Of a DNA stretch of 35,825 nt, positions 22,588 through 31,032 are shown one piece after another. Within the stretch, counting starts at the first letter, position 1. Each line of letters begins with the position of its first letter. The position numbers and the translations under genes are program-made. The DNA lies in the NCBI GenBank assembly GCA_964372275.1, contig CAYJRR010000037.1, forward strand, positions 1 to 35,825, read 5' to 3'. The notes beneath the pieces are model-generated. The model was not told the DNA's origin and did not search any database. It saw only the letters and a program-made list of their open reading frames with translations. The DNA comes from CAYJRR01 sp964372275 [NCBI: uncultured bacterium]. GTDB lineage: Bacteria > CAYJRR01.

Positions 22588-23214
22588 ATGCGCGACTTCC
22601 GGCCGCCGCTCGGCTCCGACCGCCGCTCCCGCCTTCCAATCCTTCCGATCCTGGTCGTCGCCCTTCCGCTTCTGAGCATGCTGGTCACGTTGCGCCTGGT
22701 ACAGGTACGAAGCCTGCGCCCGATGCGCGAAGAGCTGACGACGATCGAAGAGCGGTTCGCCGTCGCCCAGGAGGAGCGCCGGGTCCTCGGGGAAACGGTC
22801 GAGCGACTCCAGAAGAGCGTCGCGGCGATGCAGACGATCTCCAAGGTGCAGCTGGTCTGGGGGGACTCGACCGAGCACACGCGCGTCGCGTTCGCCTACA
22901 AGCGCGAGCCGGGCTCGTCGTGGTGGGAGCATCCGCGCGAAGAGCCGTACACCCTCTACTACTACGCCAGCCGCGGAGACACCCTGGCGCGCATCGCGAG
23001 CCATCCACGAATCCTCGGCGCGAGCTATCTCTGGCCGATCCTCGCCAGCGAGAACGGGCTTCGCGCCAACGGGAGCGATCCGCTGCCGGCCGGACGCCTG
23101 ATCAAGGTTCCCGCCCGGCTGCACGAGTCGCAGATCCGGCGCGCCATCGTCGAGGCCGGCGCCCCGGACAAGGCGCGCGACGAGATCTTCGGACAGGCCG
23201 GGATCACACCGTAA
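22588..23214 (+). CDS. Membrane-anchored coiled-coil protein with LysM-like domain
   Basis: A 208-residue protein. A basic N-terminus precedes one transmembrane helix (LPILPILVVALPLLSMLVTL), then a coiled coil of about 50 residues (MREELTTIEERFAVAQEERR onward), then a C-terminal segment with the LysM pattern: YTLYYYASRGDTLARIA, SYLWPILASENGLR and PLPAGRLIKVP. LysM binds peptidoglycan glycans, so the protein likely spans from the inner membrane to the wall. An ATG at 22564 would add eight residues. It is followed 81 bases later by the histidine kinase gene on the same strand. Confidence 0.8.
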   Translation: MRDFRPPLGSDRRSRLPILPILVVALPLLSMLVTLRLVQVRSLRPMREELTTIEERFAVAQEERRVLGETVERLQKSVAAMQTISKVQLVWGDSTEHTRVAFAYKREPGSSWWEHPREEPYTLYYYASRGDTLARIASHPRILGASYLWPILASENGLRANGSDPLPAGRLIKVPARLHESQIRRAIVEAGAPDKARDEIFGQAGITP

Positions 23215-23295
23215 CCCGCGTCACGACGTGCGCACCCGGAGACGATTCATCCCCATTTCACCCTTTCGCCCGGAAGTCGACCTACGCTGATCGGA

Positions 23296-24960
23296 ATGAC
23301 CCGCCGGCTCTCCATCGCTGCCCGCATCACCGCGCTGGCGGTGGCGTATGCCGTCGCGGCAAGGGCCGGATTGCTGCTGGACGCGGTCGGAGGACTGGCG
23401 ACGCTCGTCTGGGCGCCGACCGGGATCTCCCTCGCGGCGCTCCTGCTCGGCGGGTCGTCGCTGTGGCCGGGGGTCGCGCTCGGCGCCTTCGTCGCCAACG
23501 TCTGGGCCGGCGCGCCGGCCGAACTGGCCCTCCCCATCGCGGTCGGCAACACGCTGGAGGCGCTCGCCGGAGCGACGCTGCTCCGCGCGGCCGGTTTCCG
23601 GCCGGAGCTCGACCGGATCCGCGACGTGCTGCTCCTCGTGTTCGGCGCGGCGGTGGCCACCACCGCCGTGAGCGCGACCGTCGGAGCGACGGCGCTTTCG
23701 TGGTCGGGACGCGTCGAGCCCGGTCGATTCGCCGAGTCGTGGCGGACGTGGTGGATCGGGGACGCCCTCGGTGACCTGGTGGTCGCGCCGATGCTCCTCG
23801 CGTGGGGATCGAGCCGGCGCCAACGGATCCGGGCGGCGAGGATCGCCGAAGCGACGGCCCTCACACTGGCGCTCCTCGCCGTGGGTGCGGCCGTCTTTTT
23901 CGGGGAACCGGGGCTCGCCGGAGTCAGCCCACTGCGCCAGCCCTACCTCGTCTTCCCGTTCCTCCTGTGGGGCGCGCTGCGCTTCGGACCGCGTGGAGCG
24001 GCGACCGCGACCTTCGTCCTCTCGACGGTGGCGGTCGCCGGCGCCGTCGGCGGACGGGGTCCATTCGCGCACGAGACGCTGTCGGCGAGCCTGCTCCTCC
24101 TCCAGTCCTTCACCGCCCTGGTCGCCGTGACGATGCTCCTCCTCGGAGCGGCGATCGCCGAACGTGGATTGGCGATCCAGCGACGCGAGGAGTTCCTGGA
24201 GTTGGTCTCCCACGACCTGAAGAACCCCCTGAGCACGATGCGGTTCTCCCTCGATCTCCTGCGCCGCAAGCTCGCCGGCGACGGTCTGCTGGGGCCGGTG
24301 GAAGCTGCCCTCGGCAGCCTCGAGCGGGCGACGTTCCGGATGGAGACGCTGGTCCGCGACATCCTCGACCTTTCGGCCCTCGAGGCGGGACGCCTCGAAA
24401 TCGAGCGCAAGGTCCTCGACGTCGGCGAGATCCTTCGCGAGGCGGCGGAGAACGGACGCGCACAGGCGGCCCGGAAGGGGATCACCGTCTCGGTGGAGGC
24501 CCCGTCCTCGCCTGCGAAGGTCGACGGCGACCGGAGGCGCCTGCTGCAGGTGCTCGGAAACCTGGTCGACAACGCGATCAAGTACGGGAACGAGGGCGGG
24601 ACGGTCGTCGTCCGGGCCACCTCCGTCGACGGGTCGATCCGGTTGTCGGTCGTCGACGACGGACCCGGCATCGATCCGCGGGAGCTGCCGCACGTCTTCG
24701 AACGATTCTGGCGGGCGCGGCGTGGCGCGCAGGAAGGATCCGGCCTCGGGCTCTCGATCGTGAAGGTGCTGGTCGAGGCGCACGGCGGGCGGGTCTGGGC
24801 CGAAAGCGAGCCCGGCCGCGGATCGGCCTTCCACGTCGAGCTTCCGCGAAACGCGCCGCTACTTCACCAGGCGAAGCGGGGGCCGGGCTTTTGGCGCCGG
24901 TTTCGCGCGGCGACGCTTCCGGACGGCGGCCGCACGGCGGACGAGCGGTCGGTCGGTTGA
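23296..24960 (+). CDS. Sensor histidine kinase with MASE1 membrane domain
   Basis: A 554-residue inner-membrane kinase. The N-terminal 285 residues form about eight transmembrane helices of the MASE1 type (WAPTGISLAALLLGG, WWIGDALGDLVVAP). The dimerisation domain has the H box ELVSHDLKNPLS with phospho-acceptor His306. The ATPase domain has NLVDNAIKYG (N box), VVDDGPGID (G1), FERFW (F box) and GSGLGLSIVK (G2), so it is complete. No response regulator gene is adjacent, making it an orphan kinase. The last 34 codons (a basic Arg-rich tail) overlap the 3' end of the convergent hydrolase gene by 102 bases. Confidence 0.93.
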   Translation: MTRRLSIAARITALAVAYAVAARAGLLLDAVGGLATLVWAPTGISLAALLLGGSSLWPGVALGAFVANVWAGAPAELALPIAVGNTLEALAGATLLRAAGFRPELDRIRDVLLLVFGAAVATTAVSATVGATALSWSGRVEPGRFAESWRTWWIGDALGDLVVAPMLLAWGSSRRQRIRAARIAEATALTLALLAVGAAVFFGEPGLAGVSPLRQPYLVFPFLLWGALRFGPRGAATATFVLSTVAVAGAVGGRGPFAHETLSASLLLLQSFTALVAVTMLLLGAAIAERGLAIQRREEFLELVSHDLKNPLSTMRFSLDLLRRKLAGDGLLGPVEAALGSLERATFRMETLVRDILDLSALEAGRLEIERKVLDVGEILREAAENGRAQAARKGITVSVEAPSSPAKVDGDRRRLLQVLGNLVDNAIKYGNEGGTVVVRATSVDGSIRLSVVDDGPGIDPRELPHVFERFWRARRGAQEGSGLGLSIVKVLVEAHGGRVWAESEPGRGSAFHVELPRNAPLLHQAKRGPGFWRRFRAATLPDGGRTADERSVG

Positions 24961-25863
24961 CCTCGGCGCCGGTGCGGTGCCGGTCCGGGCCTCGATCCTC
25001 TCGCGCAGGAACTTTTCCAGCCGCAGGTTGAGCAGCTCGGGTTGCTCGATCAGCGCGGCGTGGCTCCCCCGCGGGATCGTCAGCAGCTCGGCACCGGGGA
25101 TCCGGTCGCGCATGTGCACCGACAACCGGTGCGGCGTGAACCGGTCGTTCTCCCCGGCCACCACCAGCGTCGGAACGTCGACCCGGTCGAGCCACTTGGC
25201 GGCGGTGTGGCGCTGCATCTCCCCGGCCATCAGGAAGAAGACCTGCGAATCGACTCGGGCGAGGTGGTCGAAGTAGGGGCGCAGGTCGCCGGGCCGGCAC
25301 ATCTTCCGGTCGACCGCCCCCGCGTTCGCGATCCACATCGGGATCGGCGACCGCATCAGCCGCGCGTTCCCCCGCGAGAAGGCGCGCGGCGCCAGGTTCA
25401 CGATGGCGTAGACGACGTCGAAGATCGGACCGGCGAGGCGGCTGTCCCAGAAGGTATCGAGCGGCCGCCCGTAGGCGCCGCAGATCATCACCAGCCCGTC
25501 GACCCGGGAGGGATGCCGGCGCCAGGCCTCGAGGACGACCTGGGTCCCCATCGAATGGCCGAGGAGGACGGCGTTCCGGATCCCCGCCGCCTCCATCACC
25601 GACGTCAGGTCCTGCACGCAACTGGCGATGGTGAACTTCTCCCGCGACATGCGCGGGGGTTCGCCGCTCCGGCCGTGGCCTCGGTAGTCCCAGGTGACGA
25701 CCCGGTAGCGGTCGGAGAAGTTGCGAACCACGTACTTCCAGAAGAAGGTCGACACGCCGACGCCGTTGCAGCACAGGAGCGTCCGCTCCCCCTCGCCGTA
25801 GCAGGTGAAGTGGAGCGGCACGCCGTCGAGGCCGCGGGCCTTCCCTTCGCGGTAGGCCTTCAC
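24859..25863 (-). CDS. Alpha/beta hydrolase
   Basis: A 334-residue alpha/beta-fold hydrolase. The oxyanion region (LLCCNGVGVSTFFW), the WDYRGHGRSG motif, the nucleophile elbow GHSMGT, the acid in VVAGENDRFTP and the base His in PRGSHAAL give a full Ser-Asp-His triad. The closest style is epoxide-hydrolase/lipase-like enzymes; the substrate is unknown. The C-terminal 45 residues are a basic Arg/Pro/Lys tail coded opposite the tail of the histidine kinase. It is the last of a six-gene run on the minus strand and follows the SPOR-TPR gene by 28 bases. Confidence 0.9.
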   Translation of the reverse strand: MKAYREGKARGLDGVPLHFTCYGEGERTLLCCNGVGVSTFFWKYVVRNFSDRYRVVTWDYRGHGRSGEPPRMSREKFTIASCVQDLTSVMEAAGIRNAVLLGHSMGTQVVLEAWRRHPSRVDGLVMICGAYGRPLDTFWDSRLAGPIFDVVYAIVNLAPRAFSRGNARLMRSPIPMWIANAGAVDRKMCRPGDLRPYFDHLARVDSQVFFLMAGEMQRHTAAKWLDRVDVPTLVVAGENDRFTPHRLSVHMRDRIPGAELLTIPRGSHAALIEQPELLNLRLEKFLRERIEARTGTAPAPRSTDRPLVRRAAAVRKRRRAKPAPKARPPLRLVK

Positions 25864-25891
25864 GCCGCCCCCTTCCCGGCCCCCGCCCGAC

Positions 25892-27319
25892 TCATTGAAG
25901 GATCTCCTTGAACTCCGGGAGCTCCCGTAACGGGGCGAGGTCGGCGTCCCCTTTCGCCTTGTCGCGCATCTTGAGCAGGTCGTCGGGGTCGAGCTCCACC
26001 GCGCGCTTCAGCGCCCGCAACGAGCCGAGCCGGTCGCCGTCGGCGAGGCGCGCGACCGCGAGGTTGTAGTGCGCCGCGGCGCTTCCCGGGTCGAGACGGA
26101 CCGCTTCGCGCAGGTCCTGGGTCGCGAGCCGCGTCGCCCCCGCGCGGACCTCGTCGAATCCGGTTTCGTTGTAGACCGTCGCGCGGTCCCGTCGTTCACC
26201 GATCTGCTGGATCGCCGCCTGCGCGCGCTTCGATTCGTCGAAGGCCGGGAAGCGCGTGACCAGCGTCTGGAACACCTTCTGCGCCTCTTCGAGGTCGTCC
26301 TCCAGCCCGAACTCGACGCCGACGCCGAACAGTCCGGAGGCGGCGAGCTGGGAGTTGGGATCGGCCTCCAGAATCTTTTCGAACCAGGACGGCTTTCGCA
26401 CCCGGTCGAGGCGCCGCCCGTCCCAGTCCCAGACGTCGAGGTGCTCCTTCGAGGCGCCGCCGTCCACCGAATCCCACACCAGGATCTCGCGGTCGGCGTC
26501 GAGGTCGACCTTCCCCACTTCGACGCGCCGCTTGCGCGAAACGCCGGCGCCGGGTTCCAACCCCTTGTCGACGATCTCCAGCGGCAGCGTTCCCACCGCT
26601 CCAAACGTCCCCCGTGACGAATCCCAACGAAAGATCTCGTACCCCTTCTCCAGGTAGAGATCGCCGCCTTTCTCGTAGCGCACCGCGATGAACTTCTCGG
26701 GACCCGGCTGGAGGTCGAACAGCTCGCCGATGGAGGTCTTCGGTCCCTCGTGCAGCTCGGCGAGGTTGTAGCGGGATTGCGTCCGGACCCAGAACAGCGC
26801 ATAGGCGCGCGTTCCGTCGAGGACCGCGACGATCTCCGGCTGGTTGTCGGGATTGGCGTCCCAGACGGCGAGGTCGGTGATCGCCTTGCCCGGCTTGTCC
26901 CCGGCGGCCAGCAGGAACAGCGTCAGGTAGTCGAGGGCGTAGGTCCGCAGCCGGCGGCCGATCCCCTTCGGGGGGACCTTTCCCGGATTCACCGAGCCGA
27001 GCTCGCCGATCAAGGCGGTCAGATCGGCCGAAAGTCCCTGCGTCTCGACCAGGTCTGTGGTCGCCGGGAAGGCGCCGTCGTAACCGAGCTGGCGGATCCG
27101 CTCCGCAGTCGCCCGCGCGACACCGGTGTCGGCGAACTTTCCGACCCGCACTTTGTAGGTCGATTCGCCGCCGTCGACCGCCGGAACACGCAGGAAGTAG
27201 GCATCGAAGTCGCGACGCCGAAGGTCCTCGACGACGTGGACGGCGCGTGTCTCCTCGGAGAACGAGCCGACCTGGACCGAAACGAACGAGGCGCCGAGCA
27301 GGGAGAGGGCGAGCAGCAC
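25892..27319 (-). CDS. SPOR- and TPR-containing envelope protein
   Basis: A 475-residue protein that starts at GTG 27319 with a short hydrophobic leader (LLALSLLGASFVS). A SPOR-like domain follows (about 12-85: VSVQVGSFSEETRAVHVVED, STYKVRVGKFADTGVA), a module that binds denuded glycan at division sites. The middle (about 110-330) is beta-rich with repeated WD-like strands (IAVLDGT-type, DLYLEKGYEIFRWDSS, REILVWDSVDGG). The C-terminus has TPR-type helices (AAHYNLAVARLADGDRLGSL). It is 27 bases downstream of the MglA-like GTPase gene. A protein linking cell-wall sites to polarity or cell-biology functions is possible. Confidence 0.82.
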   Translation of the reverse strand: MLLALSLLGASFVSVQVGSFSEETRAVHVVEDLRRRDFDAYFLRVPAVDGGESTYKVRVGKFADTGVARATAERIRQLGYDGAFPATTDLVETQGLSADLTALIGELGSVNPGKVPPKGIGRRLRTYALDYLTLFLLAAGDKPGKAITDLAVWDANPDNQPEIVAVLDGTRAYALFWVRTQSRYNLAELHEGPKTSIGELFDLQPGPEKFIAVRYEKGGDLYLEKGYEIFRWDSSRGTFGAVGTLPLEIVDKGLEPGAGVSRKRRVEVGKVDLDADREILVWDSVDGGASKEHLDVWDWDGRRLDRVRKPSWFEKILEADPNSQLAASGLFGVGVEFGLEDDLEEAQKVFQTLVTRFPAFDESKRAQAAIQQIGERRDRATVYNETGFDEVRAGATRLATQDLREAVRLDPGSAAAHYNLAVARLADGDRLGSLRALKRAVELDPDDLLKMRDKAKGDADLAPLRELPEFKEILQ

Positions 27320-27346
27320 GCGAGCCGATTGTAGCCCAGAGACGCC

Positions 27347-28009
27347 CTACGCGGGGTGGCCCCGGCGGAGGGCCTTGAGCGCGGAGGCGGTGACGCCGGC
27401 CAGCGTGAGTCCGGTTCGCTCGCTCAAGCCCATTCGCTGGTCGGCGGCTTCGAACGCCAGCCGGAGGAGGAACGTGAACGTCTCGCGGACCCCGTCTCCG
27501 TGCTTGGCGGCGGCGGTGAAGATCGGCCACCCCCGGTCGGCGAACGACCGCTCGAGGTCCTCTTCGGCCGGCCGGTCGGCGAGGTCGCGCTTGTTGAGCT
27601 GGAGCACGATCGGGGGCGGCGGGCGCGGCGCCACGCGGGCACTGCGCAGCAGCGCGTCCGCTTCCCGGATCGCCTCCTGGTTCTCCTCGGCGCGTCCCGC
27701 CATCGAGTCGGTCACCAACGCCACCGCGTCCGCCCCTTCCAGGAGCGAGGCCTTCGCCGACCGGAGAAGCGGCGAGGAGAAACCGCAGACGTTCACCTGC
27801 ACCGTCCATTCGCTCTTCGCGACCGGGAGCGAGACGTCGAAGGAAACGGTGCGGTCACCCGCGGAGTCGAACGCCTTCAGCCGTCCGCGCGAGTCGGCGG
27901 CGAGCAGGTCGTGGAGCCGCTGGAGGTTCGTCGATTTCCCGCTCCGCGGCGGACCGAAATAGACCAGCCGCAGGTGGAGCTGCCGCGCCGACTCGTCGAT
28001 CTCGGGCAT
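27347..28009 (-). CDS. MglA-like small GTPase
   Basis: A 220-residue Ras-like GTPase. The P-loop GPPRSGKST (19-27), the switch I-like segment AGDRTVSFDVSLPV (51-63) and the guanine-specificity LQLNKRDL follow the MglA order. Known MglA proteins have PGQ at switch II; here it is Cys75-Gly76-Phe77 (NVCGFSSP), so the catalytic-type Gln is absent. A GTPase that hydrolyses slowly, or only with a partner, is therefore expected. MglA proteins set cell polarity in gliding and twitching bacteria. No MglB/roadblock gene is in the window. The gene precedes the SPOR-TPR gene and follows the CPBP gene on the same strand. Confidence 0.86.
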   Translation of the reverse strand: MPEIDESARQLHLRLVYFGPPRSGKSTNLQRLHDLLAADSRGRLKAFDSAGDRTVSFDVSLPVAKSEWTVQVNVCGFSSPLLRSAKASLLEGADAVALVTDSMAGRAEENQEAIREADALLRSARVAPRPPPPIVLQLNKRDLADRPAEEDLERSFADRGWPIFTAAAKHGDGVRETFTFLLRLAFEAADQRMGLSERTGLTLAGVTASALKALRRGHPA

Positions 28010-28054
28010 GCCCGAAAGGCCCCCTCGCAGGCCGGAAGGCTACCACGGCTTCAC

Positions 28055-28744
28055 CTAACGATACGAAGGCTGCAGCAGCAGCATGCCGACGTTGCAGACC
28101 GCGTGGTAGAGGACCGGCGCCAGCAGCGAACCGGTGCGCGCGCGGAGCCAACCGAAGACGAGGCTGGGAAAGAAGATTCCGAGCTGCCAGAAGGCCGGGC
28201 GCACGGCGAGGTGCCCGGCGACGAAGATCGCCGAGGCGATCGGGAGTCCGAATCCGACCTTGGCGCCGAAGAGGCTCCACCGCGGCGGGAGGATGGCGTC
28301 GAGCCGCGTCTGGAGGTATCCGCGGTAGAAGAACTCCTCCGGCAGCGCCACCGCCAAGACCTCTCCGATCACGATCGACGCGAGACCGGCCGGGAGGACG
28401 GGATCGAACCGCCGATCGAGGATCGACGCCTGCAGCACGTGGTTCGCCGCCCAGAACGGGACGAGGGTGACGACCGAGACGACGAGGCAGACGGCGAGCG
28501 ACGCGCGCCACCGGTCGAGGGTGAGACCGTAGTCGGCGAGGTCGCGGCGACCGCGGAGCATCCAGCCGAGCGGGAGGTAGACGAGCACCAGCATCTTCAC
28601 CACCGAGACGGCGTCGTCGGAGAAGCCGGACGAGACGGCGAGGCGGAGCGCCACCGCCCCCGCGAGCCACATCCCGATCACCTCGAGCCACGCCCGGCGC
28701 GACGGACCGGTCCGGCCGGGGGAGCGCGGTCCGTCAGAGGACAT
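28055..28744 (-). CDS. CPBP-family intramembrane metalloprotease
   Basis: A 229-residue inner-membrane protein of the CPBP (CAAX/Rce1-like) glutamic-type protease family, with about seven hydrophobic helices. The three conserved motifs are visible: EEFFYRG (EExxxR), FVAGH (FxxxH) and HAVCN (HxxxN). Bacterial members take part in peptide or bacteriocin maturation and immunity, but the substrate is not evident here. The ATG at 28744 overlaps the 3' end of the larE gene by 11 bases. Confidence 0.9.
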   Translation of the reverse strand: MSSDGPRSPGRTGPSRRAWLEVIGMWLAGAVALRLAVSSGFSDDAVSVVKMLVLVYLPLGWMLRGRRDLADYGLTLDRWRASLAVCLVVSVVTLVPFWAANHVLQASILDRRFDPVLPAGLASIVIGEVLAVALPEEFFYRGYLQTRLDAILPPRWSLFGAKVGFGLPIASAIFVAGHLAVRPAFWQLGIFFPSLVFGWLRARTGSLLAPVLYHAVCNVGMLLLQPSYR

Positions 28745-29549
28745 GCAGGCTGCCGCTCCGGAGTCCGTCCAGGTCGACCGCGACGAAGGAGAAACCGGCC
28801 GCCTTCACCGCCGAGGAGACCGCCCGGCGCACGGCCGGGTCGAGCAGACGTCCGATCTCGGTCGCGTCGAGCTCCAGGCGCGCGACCGGGTGGTGGTAGC
28901 GGACCCGGAAGGCGCGGAATCCGAGGGCGCGCACGCCCCGCTCGGCGTCGCCGATCGCCTTCAGCCGGTCGGACGTCACCTCCACGCCGAACGGGAGGCG
29001 CGACGCGAGGCACGGGGCCGACGGCTTGTCCCAGGTCGGAAGGTCGAACGCCCGCGACAGCGCGCGGATCTCCTCCTTCCGCAGATCCGCCTCGACCAAC
29101 GGACTGCGCACGCCCGCCGCGCGCGCCGCCTCGAGGCCGGGCCGGTGGTCCGAGAGGTCGTCGACGTTCGTCCCGTCGAGGAGGAGATAGCGCCGCCCGT
29201 CGTCGCGCGAGAGGGACTCCGCCACCTCGGTCGCGCGCGCGAACAGCTCGCTCTTGCAATAAAAGCAGCGGTTCGTCGGGTTCGCCGCGTAGCGTGGATC
29301 GAACAGCTCCCGGCTCTCCACCTCGATCCGCCGCGCGCCGACCGCGCGGGCGCGGCGGCGCGCCGCGTCGACCTCCTCGGGCGGGATCGACGGGGAGACG
29401 GCTGTGAGCGCGACGACGCGGTCCCGGAGAGCGTCGACGGCGACGCGAAGGAGGAAGGAGGAGTCGACGCCGCCGGAGAAGCAGACGAGGGCGGCAGGCA
29501 TCTCCGCCAGGAGACCGCGCAGGCGGTCGAGCTTTTCGTCGGCCGTCAC
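28734..29549 (-). CDS. larE: LarE, ATP-dependent sulfur insertase for the nickel-pincer cofactor
   Basis: A 271-residue PP-loop enzyme that adds sulfur to the pyridinium biscarboxylate intermediate of the nickel-pincer nucleotide cofactor of lactate racemase-type enzymes. The PP-loop SGGVDSS is at 25-31. NRCFYCKSELF gives Cys95 and Cys98, and APCLASRLPFG gives Cys180, which aligns with the sacrificial Cys176 of the Lactobacillus enzyme. The presence of three cysteines raises the possibility of the iron-sulfur type of LarE, which I cannot decide from sequence alone. LarC is encoded about 6 kb away; LarB and LarA are not in the window. Length is normal for LarE. Confidence 0.94.
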   Translation of the reverse strand: MTADEKLDRLRGLLAEMPAALVCFSGGVDSSFLLRVAVDALRDRVVALTAVSPSIPPEEVDAARRRARAVGARRIEVESRELFDPRYAANPTNRCFYCKSELFARATEVAESLSRDDGRRYLLLDGTNVDDLSDHRPGLEAARAAGVRSPLVEADLRKEEIRALSRAFDLPTWDKPSAPCLASRLPFGVEVTSDRLKAIGDAERGVRALGFRAFRVRYHHPVARLELDATEIGRLLDPAVRRAVSSAVKAAGFSFVAVDLDGLRSGSLHVL

Positions 29550-29593
29550 CGACCGAAACGTAGCACGCCGGAGTCGCGTCCGGAGTCGCGCAT

Positions 29594-30454
29594 TCAGTTC
29601 GTTTCGCCGAGGAAGGCGCGCATCGCCGCCACCGCCGCTTCGTCCCGCAGCAGATCCTCGTGCCCCCGTTCCGCCAGCTCCAGGTATCGCGCCCTCTCCC
29701 CCAGCGCCGCCGCGATCGCCCTCCCGTGCTCCACCGGGATCACGGTGTCGCGCGCCCCGTGCACGACCAGGATCGGTCCCGCGAGCCCCGGCAGCCTCCG
29801 CTCGCTGCGGAAATGGTCGGGCGCGAGCCAGGAGCCGGGCAGGATCGGGAGGACGCGGTGCGCCAGCCGGTCGATCGAGCGATACGGGGCGAGGAGCAAC
29901 AGCCGCGCCGGCGGGCGCCCCTCCTCGGCGAGACTCGCGGCGAGGGCGACGGCGACGCCCGTTCCGAGCGAATAGCCGACGACGCCGAGCCTACGCGGTT
30001 CCACGCCGTGCCGCGCCGCCAGGTGTTCGCTTGCCGCCCGCGCATCGGCGACCAGCCCGCGCTCGGTCGGCCGGCCGCCCGATCCGTCGTAGCCACGGTA
30101 GGCCCACGCCGCGAGACCCCAGCGCTCCTCCCCCGCGAGTCGCTCGAGCAGCCGCTGCGACGAGGCCAGGCTCATGGCGTTCCCGCCGAACAGGAGGATC
30201 CAGCGCGCGTCGGGGTCGCCGGCGGGACGCGTCAGGCCGACAAGCGTCACCTCGCCCGACGCGATCCGCTCCACCGTCCAACCGTCGCGGGAGGCCAACG
30301 CCGCGGCGTCGACCGACGTCGGGTGATAGAGCATCGAGCGGCAGGCGAGCGGCGCCGCCGCGATCGCGGCGATCGCGGCCAAGCTCGCGACCGCACGACG
30401 ATTGCGGCGCACCCGCGCGCCGTGGTAGCAAGCAGGACGCAGCCGTCGGGTCAT
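29594..30454 (-). CDS. Membrane-anchored or secreted alpha/beta hydrolase
   Basis: A 286-residue alpha/beta hydrolase of the BEM46/YfhR style. The N-terminus is basic with a hydrophobic stretch (VASLAAIAAIAAAPLAC) that is a signal or anchor; the lipobox is poor. Catalytic features are VVGYSLGTGVA (Ser nucleophile), VVHGARDTVIPV (acid) and ERGHEDLL (His). The ATG at 30454 is chosen over 30493 since the latter overlaps the divergent gene at 30486. The gene is 44 bases upstream of larE on the same strand. The substrate is unknown. Confidence 0.87.
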   Translation of the reverse strand: MTRRLRPACYHGARVRRNRRAVASLAAIAAIAAAPLACRSMLYHPTSVDAAALASRDGWTVERIASGEVTLVGLTRPAGDPDARWILLFGGNAMSLASSQRLLERLAGEERWGLAAWAYRGYDGSGGRPTERGLVADARAASEHLAARHGVEPRRLGVVGYSLGTGVAVALAASLAEEGRPPARLLLLAPYRSIDRLAHRVLPILPGSWLAPDHFRSERRLPGLAGPILVVHGARDTVIPVEHGRAIAAALGERARYLELAERGHEDLLRDEAAVAAMRAFLGETN

Positions 30455-30485
30455 GGGAGCAAACCGATACTGAAGAGGGGGACGA

Positions 30486-30986
30486 ATGCTCAAGCAAATT
30501 GGAAAGGGATGTTGTCTCGCGGTCCTGTTCGGATCGCTCGCCGCGCCGCTGATGGCGCACGCGGGCGGCTACGGCGCGGCCGGATGCGGATTGGGGGCGG
30601 TGATCATCGGCGACAAGCCGGGGATGGTGCAGCTCTTCGCCGGCACGACCAACGCGTTCATGGGCAACCAGACGTTCGGCATCACCTCCGGCACGCTGAA
30701 CTGCGCCGAAGGGGCCTCGGCCAAGAACCAGTTCGTGCAGGAGACGTTCGTGGCGATCAACCTCAACAGCCTGTCCCGCGATGCGGCGATGGGCAACGGC
30801 GAGTACCTCTCCGCCCTGTCGACCCTCTTCGGATGCGAGAAGTCGGTCCACCCGGCCGTCTTCGCGGCGGCGCAGAACCACCACGGCGAGATCTTCACGC
30901 CGGGCGCCGCGCCGGACGTCGTCCTCCACAACTTCAAGTCGGTCCTGTCGTCCGACGAATCGATCGGGTCGCGCTGCACGCTGTAG
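30486..30986 (+). CDS. DUF3015 family secreted protein, paralogue 1
   Basis: A 166-residue periplasmic or secreted protein. A signal peptide ends at LMAHAGGYG. The mature part begins GYGAAGCGLGAVIIGDKPGM, the DUF3015 hallmark, followed by GITSGTLNCAEG, a helix with QETFVAINLNSLSRDAAMGN and HHGEIFTPG. Four cysteines in the mature protein (AGCGL, LNCAE, FGCEK, SRCTL) can form two disulfides. GAGGGG precedes the ATG by about four bases. First gene of a three-gene operon with its paralogue and the DUF4105 gene. The family function is not established. Confidence 0.9.
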   Translation: MLKQIGKGCCLAVLFGSLAAPLMAHAGGYGAAGCGLGAVIIGDKPGMVQLFAGTTNAFMGNQTFGITSGTLNCAEGASAKNQFVQETFVAINLNSLSRDAAMGNGEYLSALSTLFGCEKSVHPAVFAAAQNHHGEIFTPGAAPDVVLHNFKSVLSSDESIGSRCTL

Positions 30987-31032
30987 GGCGACGGCGATCG
31001 AACAACTCCAACTTGACGAGGACGACAAGACC

